Below, in pieces: positions 6,190-6,735 of a stretch of 6,735 bases of DNA (its first letter is position 1; each line of letters starts with the position of its first letter). The DNA is from Methanobacteriota archaeon. Its GTDB lineage: Archaea; Thermoplasmatota; DTKX01; GCA-020343715. The position numbers were made by a program, and so were the translations under genes. The notes below the pieces were generated by a model that was not told the origin of the DNA, searched no databases, and saw nothing but the letters and a program-made list of their open reading frames with translations. Location of the stretch: positions 1 through 6,735 of the forward strand of contig JAUVEQ010000166.1 in assembly GCA_030594725.1 (NCBI GenBank), read 5' to 3'.

Positions 6190-6275
6190 GGGCGGATACT
6201 GGTGAAGAGGGGCGGGTACGGGGGGTTTCGTGCACACTCGACACTCTGTTCCTCGATAATCTCTCCCTTGGGGTC

Positions 6276-6735
6276 TCAATCACTGGATCCGGACTGCCTC
6301 TTCCTTCCAGCTAGGATGATCGCCATCAAGACCGCAGCGCCGATGATGAGTGCAGATATCATGATGGTTGTCAAGTTCGTCCTGTACCATGGTTCCGATG
6401 TCTCCTCCACGGTGAGCGAGAGGGTATCGGTGGTCACCGCTCCTCCATCACCATCATCTGCGGTGAAATGGAAGAAGTGTTTACCAGATCCCAGGTCCCT
6501 CTCGAGGAAGAAGACCACTCCCTCATCGTAGCGCCCGTTATCCAGCTCATCCCTGGCACATCGGTACTTGACACCATCGATCACGACCTCGACAACCGGG
6601 GGGCTCGACCCCATGTCGACGTCCTTGAGGACCACGGTGAACTTGAATGAGGTCCCATCACTGCCTTCAGGTGGGTCCACGCTTGCTCCAGAGAGCTCTG
6701 GCGCATCGTTGACCGGGGAGACGGTGACGTTCATC
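6276..6735 (-). CDS. C-terminal part of a large repeat-containing cell-surface protein (partial, runs off the right end)
   Basis: About 153 codons are visible and the frame stays open to the window edge. The methionine at 6734 is very probably internal, because it sits in the strand before a VNDAPEL motif (residues 8-14 counted from that Met), the typical boundary of tandem cadherin-like or Ig-like repeats. A beta-sandwich domain follows (about 15-110) with the pattern VVIDGVKYR...GSGKHFFHFTADDGDGG, familiar from archaeal surface proteins with PKD/Ig-like modules. The protein ends with a transmembrane helix (about 121-142, TIMISALIIGAAVLMAIILAG) and a short basic tail RKRQSGSSD. This gives an outside N-terminal part with a C-terminal membrane anchor. 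Sequons are NVT at 2 and NLT at 120. Its gene lies 142 bp upstream of the 596-aa protein gene on the same strand. Function could be adhesion or surface-layer scaffolding, which is inferred. Confidence 0.85.
   Translation of the reverse strand, partial: MNVTVSPVNDAPELSGASVDPPEGSDGTSFKFTVVLKDVDMGSSPPVVEVVIDGVKYRCARDELDNGRYDEGVVFFLERDLGSGKHFFHFTADDGDGGAVTTDTLSLTVEETSEPWYRTNLTTIMISALIIGAAVLMAIILAGRKRQSGSSD

Noticed and set aside
6134..6275. Possible small gene in the gap between the surface protein and the secreted protein
   Set aside because: Only promoter-like sequence and a G-rich tract are visible. The plus-strand frames there run into the antisense of neighbouring genes and show no protein-like features.

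Overview
The window looks archaeal, most likely from the Thermoplasmata side of the Euryarchaeota. The evidence is Shine-Dalgarno sites of the GGAGG/GGTGAT type, TATA-like boxes about 25-45 nt before starts, GC-rich coding sequence with heavy AGG/AGA arginine use, and large surface proteins with VNDAP repeats and a C-terminal membrane anchor. The lineage is inferred from gene style, not from a marker gene. No rRNA, tRNA, CRISPR array, transposase or integrase is visible.

Layout. Positions 1-56 hold what looks like the tail of an upstream plus-strand gene. Positions 57-260 are non-coding and end in an AT-rich promoter built from two imperfect copies of one 37-bp element, 57 bp apart. Positions 261-2017 (+) are a two-gene type IV toxin-antitoxin operon: an AbiEi-like winged-helix antitoxin, then an AbiEii-like nucleotidyltransferase toxin whose start abuts or overlaps the antitoxin stop. 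A 16-bp direct repeat (14/16 identical) lies just outside each end of this module and may mark its insertion boundaries.

Everything from 2073 to the right end is on the minus strand. Read in its own direction, it starts with the 3' end of a large cell-surface protein cut by the window edge (6735-6276). Next come a 596-aa secreted or membrane-anchored acidic protein with 11 potential N-glycosylation sites (6133-4343), a MacB/FtsX-type ABC permease (4215-2992) and its ATPase (2999-2073). The last two overlap by 8 nt and are surely co-translated. The ATPase carries an unusual C-terminal extension: a charged helix followed by a helix-hairpin-helix-like domain.

Together, the minus-strand genes suggest a cell-envelope locus with a mechanotransmission-type ABC system next to two extracytoplasmic proteins. 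No HlyD/MacA-type adaptor is visible, and the transported substrate cannot be deduced. The AbiE module sits tail-to-tail against this locus and appears functionally unrelated to it, as expected for a mobile defence or stability module. I see no wholly new system. The points most worth a second look are the duplicated promoter/start element of the AbiE operon, its flanking repeats, and the helix-hairpin-helix fusion on the ABC ATPase.
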